In this document: piece after piece, positions 1 to 8,717 of the stretch
How positions within the stretch are numbered: the first letter of the stretch is position 1
How the letters are laid out: the number at the start of each line of letters is the position of its first letter
DNA from: Octadecabacter sp. B2R22
GTDB taxonomy: Bacteria > Pseudomonadota > Alphaproteobacteria > Rhodobacterales > Rhodobacteraceae
Direction: 5' to 3'
DNA: 64,000 nucleotides
Assembly (NCBI RefSeq): GCF_018861045.1
Contig: NZ_JAHKQJ010000005.1
Location: 484,802-548,801 of the forward strand
Notes under the pieces: model-generated
What the model was told of the DNA's origin: nothing
What the model saw: only the letters and a program-made list of their open reading frames with translations
Database searches by the model: none
Program-made: the position numbers and the translations under genes

Positions 1-290
1 CCGGCAAGTTTCAAGGCGCGGTAGGCCTCGGCCTTTTCGTCACTATAAAGTTCGGCTGCTTTGTCGTTGGCTGCTTTGAAATTCTCAACGATGGCCTGAC
101 GCTTGGCGCGGTCTTCGACCTGCAAAACCCGCCACGGTCGCGCATTGCCGACTGCAGGGGCGCAGTCCATTGCGGTGCGCAGCCGTTCCAAAACCTCTGG
201 GGCGACGGGGTCGGGCTTGAAGTGCCGCACGTCGCGCCGCCAGACCAGCAAGTCTGCCAAAGCGTCGCGATGATGCGGCCCCATTTGCAT
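1..290 (-). CDS. bluB: 5,6-dimethylbenzimidazole synthase BluB (partial, C-terminus outside window)
   Basis: BluB makes 5,6-dimethylbenzimidazole, the lower ligand of B12, by oxygen-dependent cleavage of FMN in the cytosol. Only the first 96 or so residues lie in the window. The N-terminal part has the RRDVRHF stretch followed by the APAVGNARPWR region, which matches BluB within the nitroreductase fold. The ATG at 290 directly abuts the cobO stop codon, and a second in-frame ATG lies two codons later. The coupling to cobO supports a cobalamin role. The missing C-terminus leaves only the family call open. Confidence 0.88.
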   Translation of the reverse strand, partial: MQMGPHHRDALADLLVWRRDVRHFKPDPVAPEVLERLRTAMDCAPAVGNARPWRVLQVEDRAKRQAIVENFKAANDKAAELYSDEKAEAYRALKLA

Positions 291-899
291 TTAGTATTCC
301 ACGCCAATCTGCGCTTTCACGCCAGAGCGGAACGGGTGCTTCACCAGCTCCATCTCGGTCACCAGGTCGGCAATCTCGATCAGGTCAGCATGGGCGTTGC
401 GGCCCGTCAGAACGACATGGGTCATCTCGGGTTTTTCTTTGACCAAAAACTCCACGACATCGGCAATCGGCACATAGTCGTAGCGGATCGCGATGTTGAT
501 CTCGTCCAGCAGAACCATCGAATTGCTTTCGTCGCGGATCAGCTCTTTGGCCTTTTCCCAAGCGGCCATAGCCATCTCGGTGTCGCGGGTCTTGTCTTGG
601 GTTTCCCATGTGAACCCTTCGCCCATGGTGTGGAATGAACATTCGTCCGAGAACTTGCCGAGGATCAGATCGCGCTCGCCTGTGCTCATGCCGCCTTTGA
701 TGAACTGTACAACCGCACATTTCATGCCATGGGCAATATGGCGAAAGATCATCCCGAACGCCGCCGAAGATTTGCCCTTCCCCTTGCCGGTATGGACGAT
801 GATCAGACCCTTCTTGTCGGTCTTTGTCGCCATGATCTTATCACGTGCGGCTTTCTTCTTAGCCATTTTCATCGCGTGGCGGTCAGCATCTTCACTCAT
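291..899 (-). CDS. cobO: Cob(I)yrinic acid a,c-diamide adenosyltransferase (CobA/BtuR/CobO type)
   Basis: It transfers the adenosyl group of ATP to cob(I)yrinic acid a,c-diamide or related corrinoids, in the cytosol. The 202-residue protein has a P-loop GKGKGKSS at about 38-45 after a Lys-rich N-terminal arm, and a Walker-B-like VLLDEIN at 129-135; both are typical of the CobA/BtuR/CobO family. It is immediately followed by bluB with no gap. A strand-specific terminator (957-983) lies upstream, so cobO-bluB probably has its own promoter in 900-956 or depends on read-through. A second, unrelated adenosyltransferase (PduO type) is at 58031-58603. Confidence 0.95.
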   Translation of the reverse strand: MSEDADRHAMKMAKKKAARDKIMATKTDKKGLIIVHTGKGKGKSSAAFGMIFRHIAHGMKCAVVQFIKGGMSTGERDLILGKFSDECSFHTMGEGFTWETQDKTRDTEMAMAAWEKAKELIRDESNSMVLLDEINIAIRYDYVPIADVVEFLVKEKPEMTHVVLTGRNAHADLIEIADLVTEMELVKHPFRSGVKAQIGVEY

Positions 900-956
900 T
901 TGGCGCTCTCCTCTTTGCAGCGCACAGATTGCGCTAGCCTGCCGTTCCCCGCAAGC

Positions 957-983
957 AAAAAGGGCCGCCCGAAGGCAGCCCTT
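957..983 (-). terminator. Rho-independent terminator after the 1011-2222 gene
   Basis: A 10-bp stem (960-969 with 974-983) closes a 4-base loop and, read on the minus strand, runs into a short U tract at 957-959. One position (966/977) is a G-U wobble in the minus-strand RNA but a C-A mismatch in the plus-strand RNA. That favours function on the minus strand, where it ends the upstream gene and separates it from cobO. Confidence 0.75.
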
Positions 984-1010
984 TTCGTGTCCTGCTGAAC
1001 GGGTGGAGGG

Positions 1011-2222
1011 TTATTCAGCAGGAACTGGCGTCGCTCCGGATGGTTTACGGAAGTGACGCCGATTGAGGTGCAGCACGAGCAGGACCATGGCGACCTGGAA
1101 GCCGATGGCCACTGCTGTGAGGCCCCAATACACGATGGCGAATTTCGCGATGATCCCGGCGGCAACAAGGCCTTTGTTGATCCAGAAGTGCATCATCACG
1201 GACAACGCGACACCAGGGCAGACCAGCGCATACGCACCAGCGGAATTGCCATCACCGCGCAAATAGGCGTCAGCGTATTTCTGGCGGCGCAAAACGAGCA
1301 TCCCAAGGGCGGCAAACGCTGCTTGAACAGCCAGAATTGTCGTGGTCAGCAGCAAAGTCGCAGCCATGTCGGAGTGACCTTCGAATGTAGTGTGCAGACC
1401 GTGGTCCTGACGCATTGTCATAATGCCAAGGATCGTCAGGATTGGCACAACAACCATCAAAGTCGGCGCGCTTTCTTTGGCGGTCCCGTGGTGCAGCATA
1501 GAGTTGAACGCCACGATGGCGGCAACAAGTGCATATAGGCCAGAAATGGTCCCAACAAAGATAGACAAGACAAGAGAGATACCGACAGTCGTTGGAACGG
1601 TGCTCATGGCGGCAGGAGCGGACAAGCCAACGGCAACCATCGCCAACGCGAATGCTGGCAAGAGTTGTGCGAAGGAGTTGTTCGCCGTTACATCAAATAC
1701 GCCACCCTCAGACAGAACACGCCCAAGGAAAATGCCGATACGACGGAATGCGATTACGCCGATGATCGCAAAGGTGACCAGTGCGGCAGGGAAAAGAAAT
1801 TCAACAATACCCCAAAGACCGGGTACGTAGACAAGGCCGACAATAAACAAGCCGTTTACGGTCATCGCCAACGCCAACGGCATGGCCAGCAACTGGGTTT
1901 CACCATTGGAGCTCACCAACTTGGCGTAAGCATCTGTCTTTGAGAATTTCCCGAGTTCAGAGAAGTTCCAAAATAGCATCTTGAGGTTAAGGAACACCAT
2001 CGCTGCGATGCCGACCACGGCGACAGCGATACCTGTTTTCATGGCCATGCCGCCGCCATTGAAAGCAGACGCAATGTCCTCAAACACAGGAACAGGCGCG
2101 TTTGGGTGAGGCACCCAGAACATCAGGTACATAAAGAAAGTGACGGCAAGGCCGCCAGCCCCAAGGGAGGCGAGGAAATACAGCGGAGAATAGGTGTCCG
2201 CTGGGCGAGTGTGCGGTGTCAT
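1011..2222 (-). CDS. Polytopic membrane protein, probably FNR/DNR-controlled
   Basis: This 403-residue, very hydrophobic protein has roughly ten predicted membrane segments and no soluble domain. I recall similar Rhodobacterales proteins being named TsoY family, and the shape also resembles SLAC1/TehA-type channels; neither assignment can be proven here, so the substrate is unknown. The ATG at 2222 is chosen because AAAGGA sits about 8 bases upstream; longer in-frame starts run into the FNR-like box at 2284-2297. It lies between cobN and cobO but has its own candidate promoter and terminator, so it is probably a separate transcription unit induced at low oxygen or by nitric oxide. Confidence 0.7.
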   Translation of the reverse strand: MTPHTRPADTYSPLYFLASLGAGGLAVTFFMYLMFWVPHPNAPVPVFEDIASAFNGGGMAMKTGIAVAVVGIAAMVFLNLKMLFWNFSELGKFSKTDAYAKLVSSNGETQLLAMPLALAMTVNGLFIVGLVYVPGLWGIVEFLFPAALVTFAIIGVIAFRRIGIFLGRVLSEGGVFDVTANNSFAQLLPAFALAMVAVGLSAPAAMSTVPTTVGISLVLSIFVGTISGLYALVAAIVAFNSMLHHGTAKESAPTLMVVVPILTILGIMTMRQDHGLHTTFEGHSDMAATLLLTTTILAVQAAFAALGMLVLRRQKYADAYLRGDGNSAGAYALVCPGVALSVMMHFWINKGLVAAGIIAKFAIVYWGLTAVAIGFQVAMVLLVLHLNRRHFRKPSGATPVPAE

Positions 2223-2283
2223 GACTGATTCCTTTCGAGACATCTTATTGTCAGGATCTATCGAGTCAGGTGGGGTAGTTGCC

Positions 2284-2297
2284 TTGACATATATCAA
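2284..2297. promoter_or_regulatory. FNR/DNR-type binding box
   Basis: TTGAC-ATAT-ATCAA matches the FNR/FnrL/DNR consensus TTGAT-N4-ATCAA at nine of ten defined positions. It lies about 62 bp upstream of the ATG at 2222, a distance that allows a class II activator position (around -41.5) with a short leader. The match and position are seen; control by a Crp/Fnr-family regulator is inferred. Confidence 0.65.
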
Positions 2298-2470
2298 AAC
2301 TTGAATGTGTTTTCGATGAAACGTGGATTACCAAAGGGCAGCCCCTCGTAAAAGGTAGGCGCGATAGCTCACGTAACTCTCAACAGCCTAAAGTTGAGCA
2401 CCAAACTTCAGTTTTTTCCCCTGAATTTACATAAGAATATCAACGATGATGATTTCGAAGGGGATGGTAG

Positions 2471-2539
2471 ATGCGTGTGTTTTCAATAGTGCTTTTTGTA
2501 TCGTACCTCGGTGTTGCTGCATTGGCAGCCGGGATTTAG
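2471..2539 (+). CDS. Possible 22-residue hydrophobic peptide
   Basis: An ATG preceded by AAGGGG at about 8 bases opens a 22-codon frame ending in TAG. The product would be almost one membrane helix (start MRVFSIVLF). It lies in the 345-bp stretch between the end of cobN and the start of the membrane protein gene, facing cobN. That stretch otherwise holds only the FNR-like box and a weak CTCAAC/GTTGAG hairpin near 2379-2398. Nothing else supports expression, so this may be chance. Confidence 0.25.
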   Translation: MRVFSIVLFVSYLGVAALAAGI

Positions 2540-2567
2540 GTTTCACCACCCCTTCACCACCAAGCCG

Positions 2568-5500
2568 CTATTCCAGCAATCCTGTGATCCGCGCCCGAGC
2601 GGAATTACTGCGGGGCGTCCACAGCCCGCGATCGATCGCTTCCTGAAGCCTCAGGGCGATCTCGCTTAGGGCAGGCGCGTTGTGCTGCGCGATGAATTCG
2701 CGCGTTTCGTCATCGGCTAAGAATGCTTCTTCTACGAGGTCGAAATGGTGGTTCTGAACGGCACCGGTCGTTGCTGCAAACGCAAACAGATAGTCCACCG
2801 TCGCCGCAATCTCGAAAGCGCCTTTGTAGCCGTGGCGTTTGACGCCATCGATCCACTTTGGATTGACGACTCGGGATCGAACAACACGGCCTATCTCATC
2901 ATCCAAAGTGCGAATGACAGGCCGCTCGGGGCGCGAATGGTCGTTGTGATAGATCGGACGGTCTTGGCCTTGCAACGTGGCCACGGCCGCTGCGGCCCCA
3001 CCCTCAAACTGGTAATAATCGTCACTGTCGAGCACGTCATGTTCGCGGTTGTCTTGGTTTTGCACGATGGCTTCGACCTGCCCCAGACGCGCCTCGAAAC
3101 CGTCGCGGTCTTTCGCGCCTTCGGTGCCAGCACCGTAGGCATATCCACCCCACTCAAGATAGGCATCCGCGAGGTCTTTGCGGTCCGTCCAGAGCCGTTC
3201 ATCAATCATCGCCTGAAGACCCGCGCCATAAGCCCCGGGTTTCGAGCCATAGACTCGCGCCTGTGTTTCGCCCGCCCGTGAACGAGCTGCTGCTGGGTTC
3301 TGATCAGCGCTCTCATCCAAATCCTGAACAGCCTTGGCGGCGCTATCAAACAAAGCGATCAACTGTGGGAACGCATCGCGGAAAAAGCCGCTAATTCGCA
3401 GGGTCACATCAACGCGGGGCCGACCCAGTACTCCCTCGGGCAGAACTTCAAACCCTGTGACGCGGCGGTTGGCGGCATCCCACTTCGGCTTCACGCCCAT
3501 AAGCGCCATTGCTTGTGCGATGTCATCGCCACCAGTTCGCATGTTTGCCGTACCCCAAGCCGTCACCAACATCGCGCGGGGCCAATCGCCGTGGTCCTGC
3601 AAATGTTTCTCGATCAGCAGGTTCGCGGACTTCCAACCCAGCGTCCAAGCGGTCGGCGTTGGAACAGCACGGGCATCGACAGAATAGAAATTCCCGCCTG
3701 TCGGTAAAACGTCCAATCGCCCACGTGTCGGCGCGCCGGATGGCGCAGGGGCGACGAAGTGTCCTTTTAGGGCCCTGAGGAGCTCCACCCCTTCGTTCGG
3801 TCCGCATGCACGCACGACTGGTAAAATCTTGTCCTGAATTTCCGACAACACAGCTTGGGATTTGTCGCCAGGCGCCTGAGCGGTTCCATCTAGCAGAGCT
3901 TGCGAGAACAGCTCCAACCGCTCGACAGTATCTCCCAGCGAGCGCCAACCATCGACTGACAGCGTAACCAAAACTTCGGGTTTCTCGGCTGCAACCGCGG
4001 CCATGTCACAATCCAGCGGATCAAACGACAGACCTAAATCAGCGGCCAGCGCGCGCAGCAAAGACCCGTCGCGGCCAGTCCCGTCGCCGCGCGGCACACG
4101 GGCCAGAGCAATCGCCAAGTCGCGTTCCAAGGTCCCATCGGGTGACACACCAAACACATGCAACCCGTCGCGAATTTGTGCTTCCTTCAGCTCGCAGAGA
4201 TAGGCGTCCAGTTTGGCAAGGTCACCGTCTTCATCCCCCTGAAATCCCGCGTCTTTCGCGAGGCCGGTGACATCGGATAGGGACAGAATTTCCTTACGCA
4301 AAAGCTCGATCCGGCGCGGATCTACGCCTGCGGCTTCGTAGTACTCGTCCACCAATGCTTCTAGGTCGCGCAACGGGCCGTAGCTTTCGGCGCGGGTCAG
4401 TGGCGGTGTCAAATGGTCGATGATAACCGCAGCCGCGCGCCGCTTGGCTTGCGTGCCTTCGCCGGGGTCATTGACGATAAATGGATAGATATGCGGGGTT
4501 GGGCCGAGCACGACCTCTGGCCAGCAGGTCTCGCTTAGTGCTGTTGCTTTGCCGGGCAACCATTCAAGATTGCCGTGCTTGCCCATGTGAACAATCGCGT
4601 CCGCCCCCCAGTGATGGCGCAGCCAAAAATAGAACGCGAGGTAGTTGTGCGGCGGCACAAGGTCCGGCGAATGATAGGTATCGGTCGGGTCGATGTTATA
4701 GCCACGCGCAGGCTGCAACCCGACCACAGCATTGCCGAACCGGTGAACAGACAAAGCAAACCCGTCGTCGCGCAGAAACGGATCATCCTCGGGCGCACCC
4801 CACCGATCTGTCATGTCTTGTTTGACCGACCACGGCAGGTCATCGAAATACGCACGATAGATTTCAAGCGGCAAAACCTCACCACCGTCGCGATCCGCGC
4901 GATCAGTTAACCAGTTCGTCGGACCCGCCATCATGGCGTCCATCAAGGCTTTCGCATCTTCTGGCGGGGTGACGTCGTATCCCTCACCCGCAAGAAGCCC
5001 CAGTGTATGAACTGTCGCCGCAGGGGTATCCAAGCCAACGCCATTGGCAAGGCGTCCGTCCTTGTTTGGATAGTTCGCCAGAACCAAGGCAACCTTTTTA
5101 TCCTGAGCAGAGGTATTCCGCAGGTTCGCCCATTTGACGGCCAGATCAGTGACCCACTGCACACGATCACCGACGGCACGGTAGGTCGCGATTGGACATT
5201 CGGTGGCCTCGTCAAAGTAAGCCTCACCCTTAAAGCTTATCGCACGCGACAGCACGCGCCCATCAACCTCGGGGAGCGCCACATTCATCGCGATATCGCG
5301 CGCACTCAGACCAGTGAGCCCATCTGCCCAAGCCTGTTCGGAGGATGCCGCCAACACGACCTGAAACACCACCGCCTTGTTCGCAAAGGGCGCGGCCAAT
5401 GGGTTTAACGACGCGGTGTCCCCCGCATGAGGCGAGCCAACGGCAAAGCTTGTGCAATTCAAAATAACGCTCGGCGGGGCGTCCAGAAACAACCCTTCGA

Positions 5501-6245
5501 GCGTCGCTTGTGAAAGTGGATCTTTCAAGGAGGCCACAAAGACGGGTAGAGGGTTCAATCCTGCGCGCAACAGCGACTTCACCAATCGGTTGATCGGGTT
5601 CAGGCCCGCGCCTTGCACCAACGCGCGATAGAACACGATTGGCACGACAGGTGCGTCTTTGGTCCATGCCGCCTGCGCGGTCGCCAGATCGCTGATCCCA
5701 GCGCCAGGCCAATAAACACCAGCCTTCAATAGGGGCCGCGCTGGCTCGGGCGTTTGGCCCCCGTCGAGCATGGCCTTGGCGTAGCTCAGGAAATTCGTTG
5801 AGTTTTCTGGACCGCCTTCTACGAGGTAAGACCACAGTGCATCGTAGTCTTCATCCGAGACCGTGGACAGGCTACGCAACTCGGCGTCGGGTTTGTCATC
5901 ACCGGGGAGTAGGGCCAAGGGAACGCCCGCTTCGTGCAAACGTGCTGCATACTGCTCGACCCCGTATTTCCAATATCCGACGCCACCAAGACAACGGGCG
6001 ATAACCAGCCGTGACTTGGTCGCGCATTGATCCAGATGCAAATCAACCGAGAGCGGATGTATCAGATGCATCATGCTCGCCAAGCGCAGGCTTGGTGCAT
6101 CTGTCAATTCACCTCGTGCGGCAGACAAAGCGGCCAGTTCGGTGTCCGCAGCAGAAATGACGACCACATCAGCAGGCGATTGCCCCAGATCGACAGGTTC
6201 CTTCCCGTCATCAATTGCCCCAGGAGTTGCCGCCAACAGATGCAT
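2568..6245 (-). CDS. cobN: Cobaltochelatase subunit CobN
   Basis: CobN is the large subunit of the aerobic, ATP-dependent cobaltochelatase that inserts cobalt into hydrogenobyrinic acid a,c-diamide together with CobS and CobT, which are not in this window. The 1225-residue length and the whole-length similarity to the CobN/magnesium chelatase H family (for example the HMGKHGNLEWLPGK block in the middle) are normal. It is preceded on the same strand by a GNAT gene and cobW. The 196-bp gap to the GNAT gene is largely filled by a small gene on the other strand. It is probably part of the riboswitch-controlled hupE-cobW-GNAT-cobN unit. Confidence 0.96.
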   Translation of the reverse strand: MHLLAATPGAIDDGKEPVDLGQSPADVVVISAADTELAALSAARGELTDAPSLRLASMMHLIHPLSVDLHLDQCATKSRLVIARCLGGVGYWKYGVEQYAARLHEAGVPLALLPGDDKPDAELRSLSTVSDEDYDALWSYLVEGGPENSTNFLSYAKAMLDGGQTPEPARPLLKAGVYWPGAGISDLATAQAAWTKDAPVVPIVFYRALVQGAGLNPINRLVKSLLRAGLNPLPVFVASLKDPLSQATLEGLFLDAPPSVILNCTSFAVGSPHAGDTASLNPLAAPFANKAVVFQVVLAASSEQAWADGLTGLSARDIAMNVALPEVDGRVLSRAISFKGEAYFDEATECPIATYRAVGDRVQWVTDLAVKWANLRNTSAQDKKVALVLANYPNKDGRLANGVGLDTPAATVHTLGLLAGEGYDVTPPEDAKALMDAMMAGPTNWLTDRADRDGGEVLPLEIYRAYFDDLPWSVKQDMTDRWGAPEDDPFLRDDGFALSVHRFGNAVVGLQPARGYNIDPTDTYHSPDLVPPHNYLAFYFWLRHHWGADAIVHMGKHGNLEWLPGKATALSETCWPEVVLGPTPHIYPFIVNDPGEGTQAKRRAAAVIIDHLTPPLTRAESYGPLRDLEALVDEYYEAAGVDPRRIELLRKEILSLSDVTGLAKDAGFQGDEDGDLAKLDAYLCELKEAQIRDGLHVFGVSPDGTLERDLAIALARVPRGDGTGRDGSLLRALAADLGLSFDPLDCDMAAVAAEKPEVLVTLSVDGWRSLGDTVERLELFSQALLDGTAQAPGDKSQAVLSEIQDKILPVVRACGPNEGVELLRALKGHFVAPAPSGAPTRGRLDVLPTGGNFYSVDARAVPTPTAWTLGWKSANLLIEKHLQDHGDWPRAMLVTAWGTANMRTGGDDIAQAMALMGVKPKWDAANRRVTGFEVLPEGVLGRPRVDVTLRISGFFRDAFPQLIALFDSAAKAVQDLDESADQNPAAARSRAGETQARVYGSKPGAYGAGLQAMIDERLWTDRKDLADAYLEWGGYAYGAGTEGAKDRDGFEARLGQVEAIVQNQDNREHDVLDSDDYYQFEGGAAAAVATLQGQDRPIYHNDHSRPERPVIRTLDDEIGRVVRSRVVNPKWIDGVKRHGYKGAFEIAATVDYLFAFAATTGAVQNHHFDLVEEAFLADDETREFIAQHNAPALSEIALRLQEAIDRGLWTPRSNSARARITGLLE

Positions 6246-6277
6246 CAGTTACACGCCTTCAAAACAGGAGACTTCCC

Positions 6278-6439
6278 ATGGACTATAAAGCTGCAGGCGC
6301 TCCTAAGCCCGCCAAGGGCCAACCCCGCCATTCTGAGCACAACGCCTATGGCACCAAGAAGACACCGTTCGGACAGCGTCCGTCCAAGGCCGAATTGTTG
6401 GAGCGGATGAAAGAAAACGCCGAGAAGAACAAAAAGTAG
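6278..6439 (+). CDS. Small basic hypothetical protein (53 aa)
   Basis: A 53-residue, Lys-rich, hydrophilic protein opening MDYKAAGAPKPAKGQPR and ending in a charged helix-like tail (LLERMKENAEKNKK). AGGAG lies about 7 bases before the ATG, and codon use resembles the neighbours. There is no membrane segment or recognised domain. It sits on the opposite strand in the only sizeable gap of the cobW-GNAT-cobN unit, 33 bp from the cobN start and 3 bp from the GNAT stop, so its promoter would have to lie within the 5' end of cobN. The function is unknown. Confidence 0.65.
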   Translation: MDYKAAGAPKPAKGQPRHSEHNAYGTKKTPFGQRPSKAELLERMKENAEKNKK

Positions 6440-6441
6440 GG

Positions 6442-6903
6442 TCACGCGGCACCCTCGAGCGATTTTTCCATGAAGACGCTATAGGGGCTGTCTTCGTAGG
6501 AGCCAAAGGGCCCGCATTTTTCAAAGCCAAACCGGCCATAAAGCCGGTGCGCAGCGTCTAGCCCTGTCCCGGTTTCCAAGCGCAAGATTGTTAAACCTTC
6601 TTCGCGTGCTGTGTCTTCGACCATCCGCAGAACTGCTGCGGCGACCCCTTTGCCGCGCCCTGCTTCGTCTGTGAACATGGATTTCACTTCGCCGTAGCCA
6701 TCCTGCAGAGCCAAGGCCCCTATGCCCAAAATGGCATCACCTTCGCGCGCGACAAAGAACCTGATGTTCTCGGCGCACAGCGCATCAAGGTCGAGGTAAT
6801 GACACGCATCCGCGGGAAACATGGCATTCATCAAGGTATGGCTTTGGGCCAGCAGGGCAGCTGGGGCTGTGTCTTTGGGATGACCTGCCTGGACGACGAT
6901 CAT
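6442..6903 (-). CDS. GNAT-family N-acetyltransferase
   Basis: This 153-residue protein has the acetyl-CoA binding motif A as RGKGVA at about 83-88, within a region typical of single-domain GNAT enzymes, and the usual C-terminal LYGRFGFEKCG segment. Such enzymes acetylate an amine of a small molecule or protein; the substrate cannot be read from the sequence. Its start overlaps the cobW stop by 4 bp, showing translational coupling within the cob unit. I know of no established cobalamin step for it, so a pathway role is only suggested by position. Confidence 0.88.
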   Translation of the reverse strand: MIVVQAGHPKDTAPAALLAQSHTLMNAMFPADACHYLDLDALCAENIRFFVAREGDAILGIGALALQDGYGEVKSMFTDEAGRGKGVAAAVLRMVEDTAREEGLTILRLETGTGLDAAHRLYGRFGFEKCGPFGSYEDSPYSVFMEKSLEGAA

Positions 6904-7979
6904 GCCTTAAGCGCGGCCTCGATCTCGGCCATGTTCAGGCCAGCCTGACCGATCACAACGAGCCGCGTCAGACGCGGTGCCATGCCAAATGGGCGGTCAA
7001 AATAGGTGTCCACGCGTGGCCCTACGGCCTGCAACGTCAGGCGCATCGGCTTGCCTTGGATCGCGGCAAAGCCTTTAAGGCGCAAAATATCATGGGCGCG
7101 GATCACATCGGCGACCTTTTCAGCAAAAGCAGTTGCGTCCTCGATCTCTCCGAGTTCAACGACGAAGCTTTCGAACTCATCGTGGCCATGGCTGTGTTCA
7201 TGACTGTGATCATGGTCGTCATCATGGTGATGATCGTCGTCGTGATCGTGGTGATGATGGTGGACCTCGTGGCGGGCATCCAAATCAGCCTCGGCGCCAA
7301 CGCCTTGACCAAGCAGGACATTCACGGGCAGGGCCCCCATCGTGGCTGTGACGACCTGAACGCCTTTGCGGGCTTCGGATTTTAGCACGGCTCGTAGATG
7401 ATCTGCTTCGCCATCGGCAAGCAAGTCCGCTTTGTTCACTACAATCATATCCGCACAGGCGATCTGATCTTCGAACAGCTCTGCAAGCGGTGTTTCGTGA
7501 TCCAAGTTTTCGTCTTGCTTACGTTGGGCATCAACAGCGGCCACGTTATGCGCAAACTGACCCGCACTGACAGCTTTGCCGTCAACCACAGTGACAACGC
7601 CATCGACCGTCACCTTTGTCGAAATGCCCGGCCAGTTGAACGCCCGAACCAAGGGCTGAGGCAATGCCAACCCGCTCGTCTCGATTACAATGTGGTCTGG
7701 CGGATTGTCCCGCCCCAGAAGTTGCTCCATCGTCGGGATGAAATCATCGGCGACCGTGCAACAAATGCAGCCGTTGGACAGCTCAACAACATCCTCTTCG
7801 GTGCAGGTTTCGATGCCGCAGCCTTTCAGAATGTCGCCATCCACGCCAAGATCACCGAATTCATTGATGATCAAAGCAATACGTTTACCGTTGGCGTTTT
7901 CGAGCATGTGACGGATCAGCGTTGTCTTACCTGCTCCCAAAAAGCCGGTGACAACGGTTGCGGGAATTTTGGGAGCCAT
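6900..7979 (-). CDS. cobW: CobW, G3E-family GTPase metal chaperone
   Basis: CobW belongs to the COG0523 metallochaperone GTPases and is thought to supply cobalt for corrin formation. Residues 12-19 form the P-loop (GFLGAGKT), the metal-binding CxCC motif is at 71-74, and a strongly His/Asp-rich stretch lies at roughly 237-265 before the C-terminal domain. The length of 359 is typical. It sits between the HupE permease and the GNAT-cobN pair on the same strand, downstream of a cobalamin riboswitch. This supports a cobalt rather than zinc function, although the family alone does not decide the metal. Confidence 0.93.
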   Translation of the reverse strand: MAPKIPATVVTGFLGAGKTTLIRHMLENANGKRIALIINEFGDLGVDGDILKGCGIETCTEEDVVELSNGCICCTVADDFIPTMEQLLGRDNPPDHIVIETSGLALPQPLVRAFNWPGISTKVTVDGVVTVVDGKAVSAGQFAHNVAAVDAQRKQDENLDHETPLAELFEDQIACADMIVVNKADLLADGEADHLRAVLKSEARKGVQVVTATMGALPVNVLLGQGVGAEADLDARHEVHHHHHDHDDDHHHDDDHDHSHEHSHGHDEFESFVVELGEIEDATAFAEKVADVIRAHDILRLKGFAAIQGKPMRLTLQAVGPRVDTYFDRPFGMAPRLTRLVVIGQAGLNMAEIEAALKA

Positions 7980-8009
7980 GGGGTATCCTCAGGGTTTTGC
8001 ATGCGAAAT

Positions 8010-8030
8010 GGCGGCCCCTGAAGGACCGCC
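8010..8030. other. Intercistronic hairpin between hupE and cobW
   Basis: GGCGG at 8010-8014 pairs with CCGCC at 8026-8030 in the 73-bp gap between the permease and cobW, with further pairing inside. On the minus strand it is not followed by a U tract, so it is more likely to stabilise or tune the upstream message than to end transcription. Confidence 0.4.
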
Positions 8031-8052
8031 AAAAATTCGTAGAATTAAGGTC

Positions 8053-8700
8053 TTAGGCTGCGGACAAAAGCGCAACGATTGGGCCTTCGATGACTTCCAA
8101 GCCAAGGAACAGGCCGACACCGGCGATTGCAGCACCAACAAGACGCGCATTAACAGACGCCGGAGAAACCGAACCTGCTTTGCTTGCAGCCCAACCGGCG
8201 AACAATGCGATTGCGTACTGGATCGCACCAAGGCCGACCAGGTAACCAACAAGAACTGCACCGCCAACGCCGCCTTCTTGGCCAGCAATAGAGCCGCCAA
8301 ATGCGGAACCGTGGAACAAACCGAAGACTGCGAACAAGGCAACGATCGCTGTAGGCGATACGCCGCGACCAGACGCGAGCAAGCCACCGGCAACCACGAG
8401 AGATGCGACAATAACCAGCTCGGCGGCAGGCATTGCAACGCCTGCATACATCAGGCCGCAACCGACCAGCATCGCGCCAATGTAGGCAGCTGGTGCCAAG
8501 AAACGGTTCGCTGTGAACAATGCCAAGATGCCAACAGCAACGACAAAGAAGAGGTGGTCAAAGCCCAGAACTGGGTGACCCACGCCGGACATCAGCCCGT
8601 GTGCAAGTGTTTCCATGGGCAGGCCGCCCAACGGGTGGTGCGCCAAAGCCGGAGAGGCAGTTGCAGTAAGTGCCAATGCGGCGAAGATATTCTTTTTCAT
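8053..8700 (-). CDS. hupE: HupE/UreJ-family metal permease, probable cobalt uptake
   Basis: This 215-residue inner-membrane protein has a signal peptide ending at ALA-HH (about residue 20) and then the HPxxGxDH signature at 42-49, followed by about six membrane helices, as in HupE/UreJ nickel or cobalt permeases. It is the first gene after a complete cobalamin riboswitch and before cobW. B12-repressed HupE homologues are known as candidate cobalt importers. The fold and riboswitch are seen; cobalt rather than nickel is inferred from context. AAAGGGA at 8708-8714 is the ribosome binding site. Confidence 0.88.
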   Translation of the reverse strand: MKKNIFAALALTATASPALAHHPLGGLPMETLAHGLMSGVGHPVLGFDHLFFVVAVGILALFTANRFLAPAAYIGAMLVGCGLMYAGVAMPAAELVIVASLVVAGGLLASGRGVSPTAIVALFAVFGLFHGSAFGGSIAGQEGGVGGAVLVGYLVGLGAIQYAIALFAGWAASKAGSVSPASVNARLVGAAIAGVGLFLGLEVIEGPIVALLSAA

Positions 8701-8717
8701 GTCTCAATCCCTTTGCG

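Noticed and set aside
8010..8030. Rho-independent terminator between hupE and cobW
   Set aside because: A stem is present, but on the minus strand it is not followed by a U tract, so termination is not supported.
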